Notes under the pieces: model-generated | Databases searched by the model: none | Seen by the model: the letters and a program-made list of their open reading frames with translations, nothing else | What the model was told of the DNA's origin: nothing | In this document: in pieces, positions 34,190-44,996 of the stretch | How the letters are laid out: each line of letters starts with the position of its first letter | Numbering within the stretch: the stretch's first letter is position 1 | Assembly: GCA_036971475.1 (NCBI GenBank) | Contig: JBAIZL010000006.1 | Location: forward strand, 67,017,398-67,081,397 | DNA length: 64,000 nt | DNA from: Prosapia bicincta | Lineage: Eukaryota > Arthropoda > Insecta > Hemiptera > Cercopidae | Direction of reading: 5' to 3' | Made by a program: the position numbers and the translations under genes

Positions 34190-34255
34190 AGTCGTATTCG
34201 AACCCCGTATGTTTGTGTTTAGAACCATCAACGCTAACCTCTCGGCTAACTTGTC
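34190..34255 (-). ncRNA. tRNA-like unit 2, left arm
   Basis: Second copy of the same A-box/B-box segment, about 182 bp from the first, with GAGAGGTTAGCG and GGGGTTCGAATACGA. It lacks the T7 run that ends unit 1, so it may be a promoter-only duplicate. The mirror copy is 52385-52450 (+). Confidence 0.5.
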
Positions 34256-34341
34256 CAAACAATAGAGACGCTTTTATTTGTGCTATATGACCAGTATTGT
34301 CGTTAGTCTTCTTGCATGATAGGATGTCATTGATCCTTTCT

Positions 34342-35396
34342 CAAGGATTGAAAGGGTTGAAAGGGTTGAAAGGGTTAAAAGGATTAAAAGGGTTAAAAGG
34401 GTTAAAAGGGTTGAAAGGGTTAAAAGGGTTAAAAGGGTTAAAAGGGTTGAAAGGGTTAAAAGGGTTAAAAGGATTGAAAGGGTTAAAACGGTTAAAACGG
34501 TTAAAAGGGTTAAAAGGGTTAAAAAGGGTTAAAAGGGTTAAAACGGTTAAAACGGTTAAAATGGTTAAAAGGGTTAAAAAGGGTTAAAAAGGGTTAACAG
34601 GGTTAAAAGGGTTGAAATGGTTAAAAGGGTTAAAAGGGTTAAAAGGGTTGAAAGGGTTAAAAGGGTTAAAAGGGTTGAAAGGGTTAAAAGGGTTAAAAGG
34701 GTTAAAAAGGGTTGAAAGAGTTAAAAGGGGTTAAAAGGGTTGAAAGGGGTTAAAAGGGTTGAAAGGGTTAAAAAGGGTTGAAAGGGGTTAAAAGGGTTAA
34801 AAGGGTTGAAAGGGTTAAAAGGGTTGAAAGGGTTAAAAGGGTTGAAAGGGTTAAAAGGGTTGAAAGGGTTGAAAGGGTTAAAAGGGTTAAAAGGGTTAAA
34901 AGGGTTGAAAGGGTTAAAAGGGTTAAAAGGGTTAAAAGGGTTAAAAGGATTGAAAGGGTTAAAACGGTTAAAACGGTTAAAAGGGTTAAAAGGGTTAAAA
35001 GGGTTAAAAAAGGTTAAAAGGGTTAAAACGGTTAAAACGGTTAAAATGGTTAAAAGGGTTAAAAAGGGTTAAAAGGGTTAAAAGGGTTGAAATGGTTAAA
35101 AGGGTTAAAAGGGTTAAAAGGGTTGAAAGGGTTAAAAGGGTTAAAAGGGTTGAAAGGGTTAAAAGGGTTAAAAGGGTTAAAAAGGGTTGAAAGAGTTAAA
35201 AGGGGTTAAAAGGGTTGAAAGGGGTTAAAAGGGTTGAAAGGGTTAAAAAGGATTGAAAGGGGTTAAAAGGGTTGAAAGGGTTGAAAGGGTTAAAAGGGTT
35301 GAAAGGGTTAAAAGGGTTGAAAGGGTTAAAAGGGTTGAAAGGGTTAAAAGGGTTGAGCGGGTTAAACGAAAGGGTTGAAAGGGTTGAAAGGGTTTG
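34342..35396. repeat. 9-bp G-rich tandem array (GGGTTRAAA)n, left arm
   Basis: About 115 copies of GGGTTAAAA or GGGTTGAAA. A block with GGTTAAAAC variants appears at 34480-34600 and again at 34945-35080, giving a higher-order duplication of about 460 bp. GLKGLK and RVKRVK frames are by-products of the 9-bp period. Regular GGG runs six bases apart make the plus strand capable of G-quadruplex. Confidence 0.95.
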
Positions 35397-36217
35397 AAGT
35401 CCAAGTTGACCTGATGTCAAAAATCGTCGTATTCGTACCTTCTGCGCCCCGTCTTGAGGAAATAATGTCTTTAGGCGTAATCAACATGCTAGTACTATAT
35501 GAACTTGTTTACTTCCAAGCTTAATTGTTTTCTTTATTATTTATAATTCTTATAAATCAAACGAATATAAATAGAATATTGGAGTTTTTTTAATTATTTT
35601 TCTAAAACAAGACGTTTGGCTCGTTATATGAAATATATTCTTGTTTAAAAGACAGTAAGTTATACACTGTGTATAAACACTGATATTTCAACACGAAAAT
35701 ATAAATGACATTATTTGCAAGTAAAACACATAGTACAGGAGTATGTTACATCTAAGTATAAATTAAATCATTAAGTTTTAATCATTCAATTAGCATATAT
35801 AGTATTATATTTTTTTTAATTAAAGAAATTAAACTTTATAAATAGAATATAAGAAAAGTCAATTACAATATACGTGATTCTTTGTTGATAAAGTATGTGG
35901 CAATTCCTAATCCAGAGGTATCCGACAGAGGGTGGTGGAGTGGTGCCTTAGCCTATATTAATTTACCCGATGACGCCGTATTCGAAACCCTTTAAAAAAT
36001 CTGGTACCTCCCAAACGCCTCAGGTCTTGCCACTGCCTCCCAAACGCCTCAGGTCTTGTTATTACTGTATTCAAGAGATACTGATTCTGTACCTCCCTTA
36101 TCCAAACGCCTCTTGTCCGATACCTCCCTGGTCAGTGACTCAACCCTGTACCTCCCTTATCCAAATGCCTCAAGTCTTATCATTATCCGTACTCTGCAAA
36201 TTAATTATTGGTTTTAC

Positions 36218-36447
36218 ATAGGCTAATGACAGATCATAGACAATTAATTCATGCTCTAAACGTTTTACATTTCTTTCTTTTCCAAGAGCTCGTTTTTATT
36301 ACCAATATACAACGTGAATTTACAATTTTAAAATTCATAACATTACAAAAAAAAACATAATAAAAAATCAACAATACCGAACTTTTAATAAATAATCTTA
36401 TTTACAAGACATTTTAGTTAATTGTCTGTGATCTGTCATTAGTCTAT
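36218..36447. repeat. Small inverted-repeat (MITE-like) element, left arm
   Basis: ATAGGCTAATGACAGATCAT (36218) and its inverted counterpart ending AGTCTAT at 36447 pair over about 31 bp with two mismatches. The 170 bp between them is AT-rich. The mirror copy is at 50201-50430. Confidence 0.6.
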
Positions 36448-36664
36448 ATAACAGCATTTACAAAATCAAAGTTGTTTATCAGATTTACTGTCGCTTCGTT
36501 TCTAGATTATTTTTGTCAATAAATGCGTAGATGGTTACTTGTTTCGTAAATTACTTTGTCCTGATTGTTACTTTTGCCTTTGGCAGAGAAAACGAACTGA
36601 AATAGCTCAAACTATTCTAGTTTTAGTAGAGAAAACGAAACTGAAATAGCTCTAACTGTTTATT

Positions 36665-37294
36665 CTAGTTTTACTATATAATTAGGAATTTCCTACTTCA
36701 ACACAATAGCAGTTGATTGTTGCTTCAGTTGTTTGCTAGACTTTCTTAGAGGTAAGTCAAGGTTTTGTTATTATCTTTGTATTTATAATTTAAGTTCAAC
36801 AATATGTCTGTTTTAATATTTTACCCAATAACCACAAAATAACTTTATTCACTTCTTGAGCTACTGTAGCCTATGTTTTAATAATAATCACAATTAATAT
36901 TAATAAAGTAACATAACCAATGTGTTAAAACATCTGTTCTACAACATGGCCTACAATTTAAATCAGCTGTTTTATGAAATTATATGTTATCATTTGTTTT
37001 AGGTCAAGTGGGAAGAAAAAACTATATTAAATACCTTGCCCCTTTTGTGAAACATTTTTCTAAAATATAAATCTAAAATATTTGAGAAACTGTATTACCA
37101 TGAAGTGCTATCTACTACAAGTTTAAAAATGTTGAATAAATGAATTTACTATGGTGCTTTTAATAATTCTACTTATTTGTTTTCATATTTTGCGATTACA
37201 TTTTTATAAATATTGTATATTTAATATTTAATATTTTTGTTCTCAGTTTATTAGTGTATTATAAATTGTTAAATTGGCTTTCATGTTAAATAAA
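36665..37294 (+). other. Mini-gene cassette 1: TATA, exon, intron, terminal exon, poly(A) signal
   Basis: TATATAA at 36665-36671; an untranslated-looking exon ends TTAGAG|GTAAGT (donor 36752); a 250-bp intron ends TTTGTTTTAG; the terminal exon starts at 37003. From GT CAA GTG the frame reads QVGRKNYIKYLAPFVKHF to TAA at 37068-37070. AATAAA is at 37289-37294. No ATG lies in the first exon, so this copy may be non-coding or use another start. The mirror copy is on the minus strand at 49354-49983. Confidence 0.4.
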
Positions 37295-37518
37295 GAGTCA
37301 AATACACAATATTACAAGTAATATAAACAAACATGCTTAAAAACAAATTTCCACTTTGATCAACAAAGAAATATTGTATGTTAATTAATTTTTTATTGAA
37401 TAATTACAATTATTATTAATAAAGTAACATAACCATTGTGTTAAAACACCTGTTCTACAACATGGCCTACAATTTAAATCAGCTGTTTTATGAAATTATA
37501 TGTTATCACTTGTTTTAG

Positions 37519-37586
37519 GTCAAGTGGAAAGAAAAAACTATATTAAATACCTTGCCCATTTTGTGAAACATTTTTCTAAAATATAA
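37519..37586 (+). other. Terminal-exon copy 2
   Basis: Same acceptor (TTGTTTTAG) and same 22-codon open frame to TAA as 37003-37070, reading QVERKNYIKYLAHFVKHF. The upstream 115 bp also duplicates 36885-37002. The copy ends soon after the stop and has no poly(A) signal. Mirror: 49062-49129 (-). Confidence 0.4.
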
Positions 37587-39121
37587 ATCTAAAATATTCA
37601 CAACATTCCGACTCTCATGACATTCCTGTTAAACATTAATCTTATATTAAAGTTAAAATAATATATACTCCAAACATGATGTAAAATCTTAACCTATTTA
37701 AAAGTAATTTCTGTGATATCAACACAGTTGATGAAGTGTTATAAGGAATTGAAAGAAAATAATGTAAAGCATATAAAAACTTAAAGAGAGTTCAAACTAT
37801 TAAATGATGGTACAGTCAGATCCAGAAGATTTACTGATGAATCGAATTTGTAGTTATTACAGGGTATAAACGAAAATTTACGAAATTATTACCAACTGAA
37901 AAATATATTATGTGTTACATGTTCATATTCTTAGTGTATAAAAGAAATATTTTATATTGATTGTTGTTTATAAAGAAAATTAGTATTAAATAATTCTTAT
38001 GGCCTTTTCGAACAATTTGCATGGAATAATGTTTTTTCAATTATGTGATAAAAAAGGTTTTGACAATTTAAGAGTATTTCTTAGCTAGTAGCAATTTATC
38101 AAGCAATAATTATAAACTATTAATAAAATAATACTTTGTATTTACAAAGTATTTTCATTTACATTAATTTTGTCAGTTTAAATTCTAAAGTTAACAGGTT
38201 TTCATTGAAAAATATATAGTCTACATAGGTTAAACACAATATTAGCAATTTCTAATGTTGCATATTGACATTATAAAATAAATCTGTAACAAATGTTTAA
38301 ATTTATATAAAATATATTTATAAGCTGCATTAATTAGTTGCTATTTGTTGTTTCATGCTACGTCAATGGAAGGGTTGGTGATCTATACGGAGGTAACCAT
38401 TCCTTAACCAAATTGACCTGATGATGTCAAAAATAGTCGTACCTTGTGTGTCCTGTCTTGAGGAAATACTCAACCCGATACGGACTTGCTACCCATTTCC
38501 TACCCTTATTCGAACCGTGGATGGCAAAGATCTTGCTCGGCTATTTACGTAGTCCTGCCTTTATACTAAAAATTAAAATATGAAAAGAAAGGATAGTGTT
38601 AAATGAGTTTTCAGTCCCATTTAGTAAAAAGCTTGGGGCAGTGTTCATGAGGAAGCATAGTGAATTCTGATTTTAGTGCATCTTATTGATACAATTAATT
38701 ACATCGAGTATATGGCTAAATTACACAACTGTCTTCTATCTCTGTGCCTGCAGCTAACCGGAAATCAGTAACTTTATTAAGTGTCATAAAAAAATAACCT
38801 GGGTAAAGTAATGCATAACTGTTTGTTATATAATGTAAATAGTTGACTAATTTTTAAAAGGTTTCAAAATATTGCTTATTTTATGTTATTGGTCTAATGC
38901 ATCAATTAACACAATAGGGTGATTTGTTTACTGTGTCTAGGAGCGTCCAGATTAGGAACAAAATTTAATGTTGAACCTGAAAGTGCTTGCGTGTGTTTTG
39001 ATCATAACCTTTGCTAACAATAGAAAACTGTCTACAATTTAGAAGTACAGGCGTTGAAGGCTGAGGGAAAGTTTTAAATACTTAACTATTGCCTTGAAGG
39101 TATAGTCTACATTTAGTAAAC

Positions 39122-40367
39122 ATGTTTGTCACATACTACTGTTTTGCTAATAGTAGTGCTACGACTGTCTCACAGGTAAGTTCTAATTTAGTATTTCATT
39201 TGAAAAAAATGTTTGTCTAAACTATGGCATAATATTTAAAGCTAAGTAAAACCAATTTTATTTTGTTATATACCACAAGACATGTGTTTACAAAATATTT
39301 TAAGTTTAGTTTATAACGATGACCTTGGAAGATTAAATGGTCTTTCTCTTCAATTTAGATTGTCACACAAGACGACAGTATTATATTTTCTATAATCAAA
39401 TATAAATATTTTTAGAATTATTCTTTTAGAAAGATTTTATGCCGCTTATGTTAACTTTGTGCTTAGTTTAGATCACCTATATTTTAAATCACTGCAACCT
39501 ATATGTACAGTGCTTTTCAGAGATGAATCTAGACATGCTTAATGCATGTTTTGTCTAAGTAACAGTTTTGGCAAGTTGATATTTTACTCGTATTTTAATC
39601 GTATAGATTATTCTCTAACAAAGGGCCCATACCTTATTTATAATCATGTTCTATTCTTCTTATGCATATAGATACGATTCTGTTCCGAAATATATAATTT
39701 GACATTTTAAAATAACATTAAATAAGTCGTACATATCATCCTGTAACAGATCTTATGGATGCCTAAACGGCTGAACAGAAGTTAAATTTAAAGAGGTTTT
39801 TTAACCTAGGATGGTTCTTGTGAGGTTTGGTATAGGTCTAGGGGCGTTCATAAACCGATGTATCTTATGAATGCCTAAGCCGATGTTAATTTGGACGGTT
39901 TACATTAACCATAAACAATGTACCAATCATTGACAAACATACTTGATAGTCACACGAATAACTATACGTTGAGATAAACTTTGTATGTTAACCACTTAAT
40001 GAAATGAAACATTGTCTATCCTATTGCAGTAAATGAAATGAATTATTTAAGTGTTTGATTTTCTTATTGTTTTAGGTCAAGTGGAAAGAAAAAACTATAT
40101 TAAATACCTTGCCCCTTTTGTGAAACATTTTTCTAAAATATAAATCTAAAATATTTGAGAAACTGTATTACCATGAAGTGCTATCTACTACAAGTTTAAA
40201 AATGTTGATAAATGAATTTACTATGGTGCTTTTAATAATTCTACTTATTTGTTTTCATATTTTGCGATTACATTTTTATAAATATTGTATATTTAATATT
40301 TTATATTTTTTGTTCTCAGTTTATTAGTGTATTATAAATTGTTAAATTGGCTTTCATGTTAAATAAA
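39122..40367 (+). other. Mini-gene cassette 2: coding first exon plus terminal exon copy 3
   Basis: An ATG at 39122 opens MFVTYYCFANSSATTVSQ, ending exactly in phase at CACAG|GTAAGT (39175/39176). The terminal exon starts at 40076 after TTGTTTTAG. A phase-0 join reads VKWKEKTILNTLPLL then TGA, a 33-residue product. The alternative phase-1 frame of the same exon gives QVERKNYIKYLAPFVKHF. AATAAA is at 40362-40367. Mirror: 46281-47526 (-). Confidence 0.4.
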
Positions 40368-40741
40368 GAGTCAAATACACAATATTACAAGTAATATAAA
40401 CAAACATGCATCTTAATAGAAAAAACTGCACTTTTATAATTTAATTCTATAAACTTCTCTAATTAAAAACAATATTATTTTCTGTGTAATTTAAGTGAAT
40501 AGAAAACAATTGTATTTTTTGACTGACATGTATTTTTATTGAAATAATTAGTCTTTTAAAAATGGAAAGAAGCTAAATTACAAATAATATTGTGAATTTG
40601 ATTCACGTAGTGGGTAAAATAAATATTATGTATTGTAATAATACATAAATCGTTTGTAATAGACTTTTCTAGTATTGTATTTTTAAAGTTCAAGCATTGT
40701 ACTATTGCATTGTAATAAAAGGAATATTCATTTTAAAGGAA

Positions 40742-40784
40742 ATGGAGGAATCGTTTTCAAATGCCAAGTTGGACAAAACACAGT
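40742..40784 (+). CDS. Candidate 43-bp first coding exon, copy 1
   Basis: ATG opens MEESFSNAKLDKTQ and stops after one extra base at CAGT|GTAAGT. Phase 1 matches the GT CAA start of the terminal exons, which would give a protein of about 36 residues ending FVKHFSKI. No terminal exon lies downstream in this arm before the palindrome centre, so the joining partner is missing here. Mirror: 45864-45906 (-). The protein family is not recognised. Confidence 0.35.
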
Positions 40785-41651
40785 GTAAGTATATTTTTAA
40801 CAGGTACATACATGCATACTTACATACATACATAAATACATACATATATACATAAGTACTTGATTTTCTGTCTGAGTTCCGAACGATAATTGTTCATATT
40901 AGCATTTTTCATTATTATAATTTTCATTAATGTTATTTCATTGCGTTAATACCGTTTCAAAGTTAATTAACAAAAGAGTACCTATGTTCTTCATCTAAGC
41001 ATTGTTTCTTCACTTCTAAGCATCGTTATCTTTATTTTTATTGATATCTAAATTTTTACTGTGTGTAAAATGACAAGTTTAATAGAATTTAAATGATAAG
41101 AGTAAAATTCTTGAGAATTCATCTATGTGTGACTAAAATTCACCAGATATCTTGAATTTTGAAACAGACAAGTCAATTGTTCCATTAACAAGTGAAAATG
41201 CTTTAAAAGAAGCTCTCACAGATATCATTCAAAATTTGTTGCACTAATCTTTAAAAACAGAGAAACATAAGTATTTAGAATAGATAGGAGTTATAAATAT
41301 TTGATTTTGCTACAAAAGAAACAATTTTGTACATTTGTCTACAAAAACTTGTTGACATAAATGCAACAATGGTTGCCGTATTTAAAGACAATGCTATTTT
41401 TGCTTTGTAGATCTCATTAGGAACGATCGATTAAACGGGCATTTCTACTATCCTGAGCAACTATCTTCAATTATCTTTATACACGAATACTTCACATAGT
41501 GGGTAATAGAATTGTTTGTATCATTTCTTTAATTTATAATAAATATTATGTATTGTAATAATACATAAATCGTTTTTAATAGACTTTTCTAGTATTGTAT
41601 TTTTAAAAAAATCAATCATTGTACTAATGCATTGAAATAGAAGGAATATTC

Positions 41652-41685
<34 letters not shown>

Positions 41686-41688
41686 GAA

Positions 41689-41731
41689 ATGGAGGAATCT
41701 TTTTCAAATGCCAAATTGGACAAAACACAGT
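41689..41731 (+). CDS. Candidate 43-bp first coding exon, copy 2
   Basis: Same length, frame and donor (CAGT|GTAAGT) as 40742-40784. The two differences inside the exon (TCG to TCT, AAG to AAA) are both silent. It sits behind a T28 tract (41654-41681) and a duplicated upstream block. Mirror: 44917-44959 (-). Confidence 0.35.
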
Positions 41732-41835
41732 GTAAGTATATTTTTTAACAGGTACATACATGCATACATACATACATACATATTTAATCACTATACTAAT
41801 GCATTGTAATAGAAGATATATTCTGTTTTAATGAA

Positions 41836-41878
41836 ATGGAGGAATCGTTTTCAAATACCAAATTGGACAAAACACAGT
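41836..41878 (+). CDS. Candidate 43-bp first coding exon, copy 3
   Basis: Third copy with the same length and donor. One amino-acid change (GCC to ACC, Ala to Thr). It is followed, like the others, by 'ttaacaggtacatacatgc' and a (CATA)n microsatellite. Mirror: 44770-44812 (-). Confidence 0.35.
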
Positions 41879-43110
41879 GTAAGTATATTTTTAACAGGTA
41901 CATACATGCATACATACATACATATATACATACATATATACATAAGTACATAAAAATATTTTTCGATGTTTCGATTGCAGATTTAAAAGTATTCTTATCT
42001 GTGTAAGCTTTCTTGACAATAGTTAACATTAGAAATAACCTAGGCTTTCTAGGCAGTATAATATAGAAAATATTTCAACTGAAAATGTCTAATAATGAAG
42101 TACAACTGCTGTATTCCTGAATAATAGGAAAATTAAGCCTATTATTAATTTCTAAGACAACTGTTGAGGATATTATTATAAAGTATTGAGAAAAGGGTTA
42201 AGGAAGGGGTTAAGAAATGATCAATGACCCTGGATAATGTCCACCTGAGACAATTCCGAGCTCTGTACAAACTATCACGTGACATGATTTTGTCAAGAAA
42301 GAAGACTCACAATACGCCCATGATTTTGTTAAGAACGGATTTAGGGGAAAAGGGTTAAGGAAAGGTATTTAATATAACTTTTGAAAGAAGTATTTAAATC
42401 ATTTTAAATATTTAGTGTTGTAAATATATGTACAAATTATTATTATTATTTTTAATTCACCTACTAATCATTAAGCGTTATCAAAGACATACTATCATTA
42501 TTGCTATCAAGTTAACAAATAGTCATTGCCACAGGTAGCTTCAGTAATCCAATATTTTTGTGTATTATTACAATACATAATATTTATTTTTAATTAAAGA
42601 AATTAATACAAACAATTCTGTTACACACTACGTAAAACTAGTTTATAACAATATTATTTTTAATTAAAATTCATTACATTTTTTAAATACTATTGTTTTC
42701 AATGAAAGAAATTATATATTATTAAATTGTTTTGCTCTTCAAACTTTGTATAAGTAATATCAAAACGAAAATTACATAATTACATTTAAAAAGTACAGTT
42801 TTTTTTCAAAAGACTATGCAAATCATTTAATTAATAAATATTTTCATGTTAAAGTACCAAAGTATTTATAAACTGTATGATTTGCATATGCAATATCAAA
42901 ATACTATATTTGTAAAAATACTAATAATTCAATTCTACTATAGTTGATGAATAAAAATACTCACTGTATTAGTGTTCAGAAAAAGATCATCTACGTTCTT
43001 CGAAGAAATTCAACCATTTCTCTTCACTCTTAGTTCCAATTCAACTGTTCGTTCAAAATTGTCTACTTGTTTATTAGCAATTTCTCAAAATTTCCAAAGT
43101 TGTTTTTCAA
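41879..43110. other. AT-rich inner part of the left arm
   Basis: After a (CATA)n microsatellite there is no frame or motif I can support. The 77-codon frames at 41796-42029 (-) and 44619-44852 (+) are mirror images and mostly read the microsatellite. Confidence 0.4.
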
Positions 43111-43537
43111 GGTTGAGATGAGTCACTTGAGTCCTTGGAAAAAAGCCTTCAGGCGGGCATTAGCTTACGTCATTAACCCTTTTATTTAATCCTTTCGTTT
43201 AACTCTTTCATTTAACCCTTTCAACCCTTTCATTTAACCCTTTTCCTTAACCCTTTCACCCCTTTTCCGCTTAACCCCTTCAACTCTAATCTGGTGCCGT
43301 CGTTTCTGAAAAAAATCGTTTTACCTGAGCCGTCCAGATAAGAAACGACGGCACCAGATTAGAGTTGAAGGGGTTAAGCGGAAAAGGGGTGAAAGGGTTA
43401 AGGAAAAGGGTTAAATGAAAGGGTTGAAAGGGTTAAATGAAAGAGTTAAACGAAAGGATTAAATAAAAGGGTTAATGACGTAAGCTAATGCCCGCCTGAA
43501 GGCTTTTTTCCAAGGACTCAAGTGACTCATCTCAACC
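43111..43537. mobile_element. 427-bp mini-copy of the element ends at the palindrome centre
   Basis: 'ggttgagatgagtcacttga', 'agccttcaggcgg' and 'ttacgtcattaaccctttt' repeat, in the same order and direction, the outer terminus ('ggttgagatgggccacttag', 'agccttcaggcgg', 'ttacgtcattaaccctttt' from 33779). The right half is its inverted copy. The segment therefore looks like a short foldback derivative of the same family sitting precisely at the symmetry centre. Confidence 0.65.
43308..43340. other. 33-bp loop of the giant palindrome
   Basis: GAAAAAAATCGTTTTACCTG followed by AGCCGTCCAGATA. The first 26 bases repeat 33989-34014, the terminator side of tRNA-like unit 1. It is the only unpaired part between the arms. 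Confidence 0.8.
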
Positions 43538-44962
43538 TTGAAAAACAACTTTGGAAATTTTGAGAAATTGCTAATAAACAAGTAGACAATTTTGAACGAA
43601 CAGTTGAATTGGAACTAAGAGTGAAGAGAAATGGTTGAATTTCTTCGAAGAACGTAGATGATCTTTTTCTGAACACTAATACAGTGAGTATTTTTATTCA
43701 TCAACTATAGTAGAATTGAATTATTAGTATTTTTACAAATATAGTATTTTGATATTGCATATGCAAATCATACAGTTTATAAATACTTTGGTACTTTAAC
43801 ATGAAAATATTTATTAATTAAATGATTTGCATAGTCTTTTGAAAAAAAACTGTACTTTTTAAATGTAATTATGTAATTTTCGTTTTGATATTACTTATAC
43901 AAAGTTTGAAGAGCAAAACAATTTAATAATATATAATTTCTTTCATTGAAAACAATAGTATTTAAAAAATGTAATGAATTTTAATTAAAAATAATATTGT
44001 TATAAACTAGTTTTACGTAGTGTGTAACAGAATTGTTTGTATTAATTTCTTTAATTAAAAATAAATATTATGTATTGTAATAATACACAAAAATATTGGA
44101 TTACTGAAGCTACCTGTGGCAATGACTATTTGTTAACTTGATAGCAATAATGATAGTATGTCTTTGATAACGCTTAATGATTAGTAGGTGAATTAAAAAT
44201 AATAATAATAATTTGTACATATATTTACAACACTAAATATTTAAAATGATTTAAATACTTCTTTCAAAAGTTATATTAAATACCTTTCCTTAACCCTTTT
44301 CCCCTAAATCCGTTCTTAACAAAATCATGGGCGTATTGTGAGTCTTCTTTCTTGACAAAATCATGTCACGTGATAGTTTGTACAGAGCTCGGAATTGTCT
44401 CAGGTGGACATTATCCAGGGTCATTGATCATTTCTTAACCCCTTCCTTAACCCTTTTCTCAATACTTTATAATAATATCCTCAACAGTTGTCTTAGAAAT
44501 TAATAATAGGCTTAATTTTCCTATTATTCAGGAATACAGCAGTTGTACTTCATTATTAGACATTTTCAGTTGAAATATTTTCTATATTATACTGCCTAGA
44601 AAGCCTAGGTTATTTCTAATGTTAACTATTGTCAAGAAAGCTTACACAGATAAGAATACTTTTAAATCTGCAATCGAAACATCGAAAAATATTTTTATGT
44701 ACTTATGTATATATGTATGTATATATGTATGTATGTATGCATGTATGTACCTGTTAAAAATATACTTACACTGTGTTTTGTCCAATTTGGTATTTGAAAA
44801 CGATTCCTCCATTTCATTAAAACAGAATATATCTTCTATTACAATGCATTAGTATAGTGATTAAATATGTATGTATGTATGTATGCATGTATGTACCTGT
44901 TAAAAAATATACTTACACTGTGTTTTGTCCAATTTGGCATTTGAAAAAGATTCCTCCATTTC

Positions 44963-44996
<34 letters not shown>

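Larger units (their letters stand above)
33763..43307 (+). repeat. Left arm of the giant palindrome, 9545 bp
   Basis: Order from the outside: terminal 90 bp; irregular AACCCTTT blocks (33851-33970); two tRNA-like units (-); 9-bp array (34342-35396); AT-rich stretch; repeats of 'cctcccaaacgcctcaggtc' (35990-36180); small inverted-repeat element (36218-36447); mini-gene cassettes (36665-41878); AT-rich stretch; half of the central mini-copy. 35398-35460 and 38404-38465 share 'ttgacctgat', 'gtcaaaaat', 'gtcttgaggaaata', an internal duplication. Confidence 0.85.

Noticed and set aside
34342..35396. Telomeric array
   Set aside because: GGGTTA is embedded in a 9-bp unit, internal and mirrored; no TTAGG or TTAGGG tandem repeat exists here.
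34297..35420. Open frames encoding GLKGLK, RVKRVK or NPFNPF repeats (both arms)
   Set aside because: Direct consequence of a 9-bp tandem repeat divisible by three; no start context or composition suggesting genes.
41796..42029. 77-codon frames mirrored at 41796 (-) and 44619 (+)
   Set aside because: They mainly read a (CATA)n microsatellite and overlap the candidate 43-bp exon antisense.
43100..43300. Separate satellite of AACCCTTT units at the palindrome centre
   Set aside because: It is the inner part of the mini-copy of the element terminus, not an independent array.
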